A stretch of DNA of 6,109 nt. Origin: Acidimicrobiaceae bacterium (GTDB lineage: Bacteria; Actinomycetota; Acidimicrobiia; Acidimicrobiales; UBA10347). The translations under genes were made by a program, and so were the position numbers. Positions 6,070 to 6,109 of the stretch are shown in pieces. The notes under the pieces were generated by a model. It was not told where the DNA came from. It saw nothing but the letters and a program-made list of their open reading frames with translations, and did not search any database. The stretch covers positions 1-6,109 of the forward strand of contig DNHM01000401.1 in the NCBI GenBank assembly GCA_003485885.1. The letters run 5' to 3'. Within the stretch, counting starts at the first letter, position 1, and every line of letters begins with the position of its first letter.

Positions 6070-6109
6070 ATGTTCACGGATGGAGGTTCACGGGTGGATG
6101 TTCACGGGT
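6070..6109. repeat. 14-bp direct tandem repeat, at least 2.9 copies, upstream of the oxygenase gene
   Basis: Read on the plus strand, three head-to-tail units are visible: ATGTTCACGGATGG (6070-6083), AGGTTCACGGGTGG (6084-6097) and ATGTTCACGGGT (6098-6109, cut by the window end). The GTTCAC core recurs exactly every 14 bases (6072, 6086, 6100). On the minus strand the core reads GTGAAC and lies about 57-95 bases upstream of the oxygenase ATG. A related TTTCAC at 6050-6055 lies out of phase by 22 bases. The array probably continues to the right. It may be an operator or activator site, or simply a short minisatellite whose left end is seen here. Confidence 0.75.

Noticed and set aside
6070..6109. 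CRISPR array
   Set aside because: The 14-bp units are directly adjacent with no spacers, so this is a tandem repeat, not a CRISPR.

Overview
This window looks like a piece of chromosome from a GC-rich bacterium, most likely an actinobacterium. The reasons are strong G/C bias at third codon positions, frequent TCGA/GATC-type codon pairs, purine-rich ribosome binding sites and an F420/FMN-type luciferase-like oxidoreductase. An Acidimicrobiia-like lineage, or a similarly oxidoreductase-rich group such as some Chloroflexota, would fit, but nothing here fixes the taxonomy. No rRNA, tRNA, CRISPR array, transposase or phage gene was seen.

All five genes are on the minus strand, so transcription runs from right to left. 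In that order they are: a Rieske non-heme iron oxygenase alpha subunit (6013-4682); a 324-base gap with no convincing gene; an LLM-class flavin-dependent oxidoreductase (4357-3338); a 107-base gap with two small inverted repeats; a cytoplasmic-looking beta-propeller protein with five Asp-box (BNR) repeats (3227-2169); a DUF917 / S-methyl-thiohydantoin-desulfurase-like protein (2075-999); and a hydantoinase/oxoprolinase (HyuA-like) protein that runs off the left edge (1002 to before 1). The last two genes overlap by 4 bases (ATGA), so they are almost certainly one translationally coupled unit. The right edge (6070-6109) holds about three copies of a 14-bp direct repeat upstream of the oxygenase gene, a candidate operator.

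The gene set reads as a catabolic cluster. Two oxygen- or flavin-dependent enzymes could open attack on an aromatic or heterocyclic compound. An ATP-dependent cyclic amide hydrolase with its usual DUF917 partner could open a five-membered imide, hydantoin or lactam ring. The substrate is not readable from sequence. No transcription factor, transporter, ferredoxin/reductase partner or HyuB-like subunit lies inside the window. The least understood members are the Asp-box protein and the DUF917 protein. The most unusual non-coding feature is the 14-bp tandem repeat.
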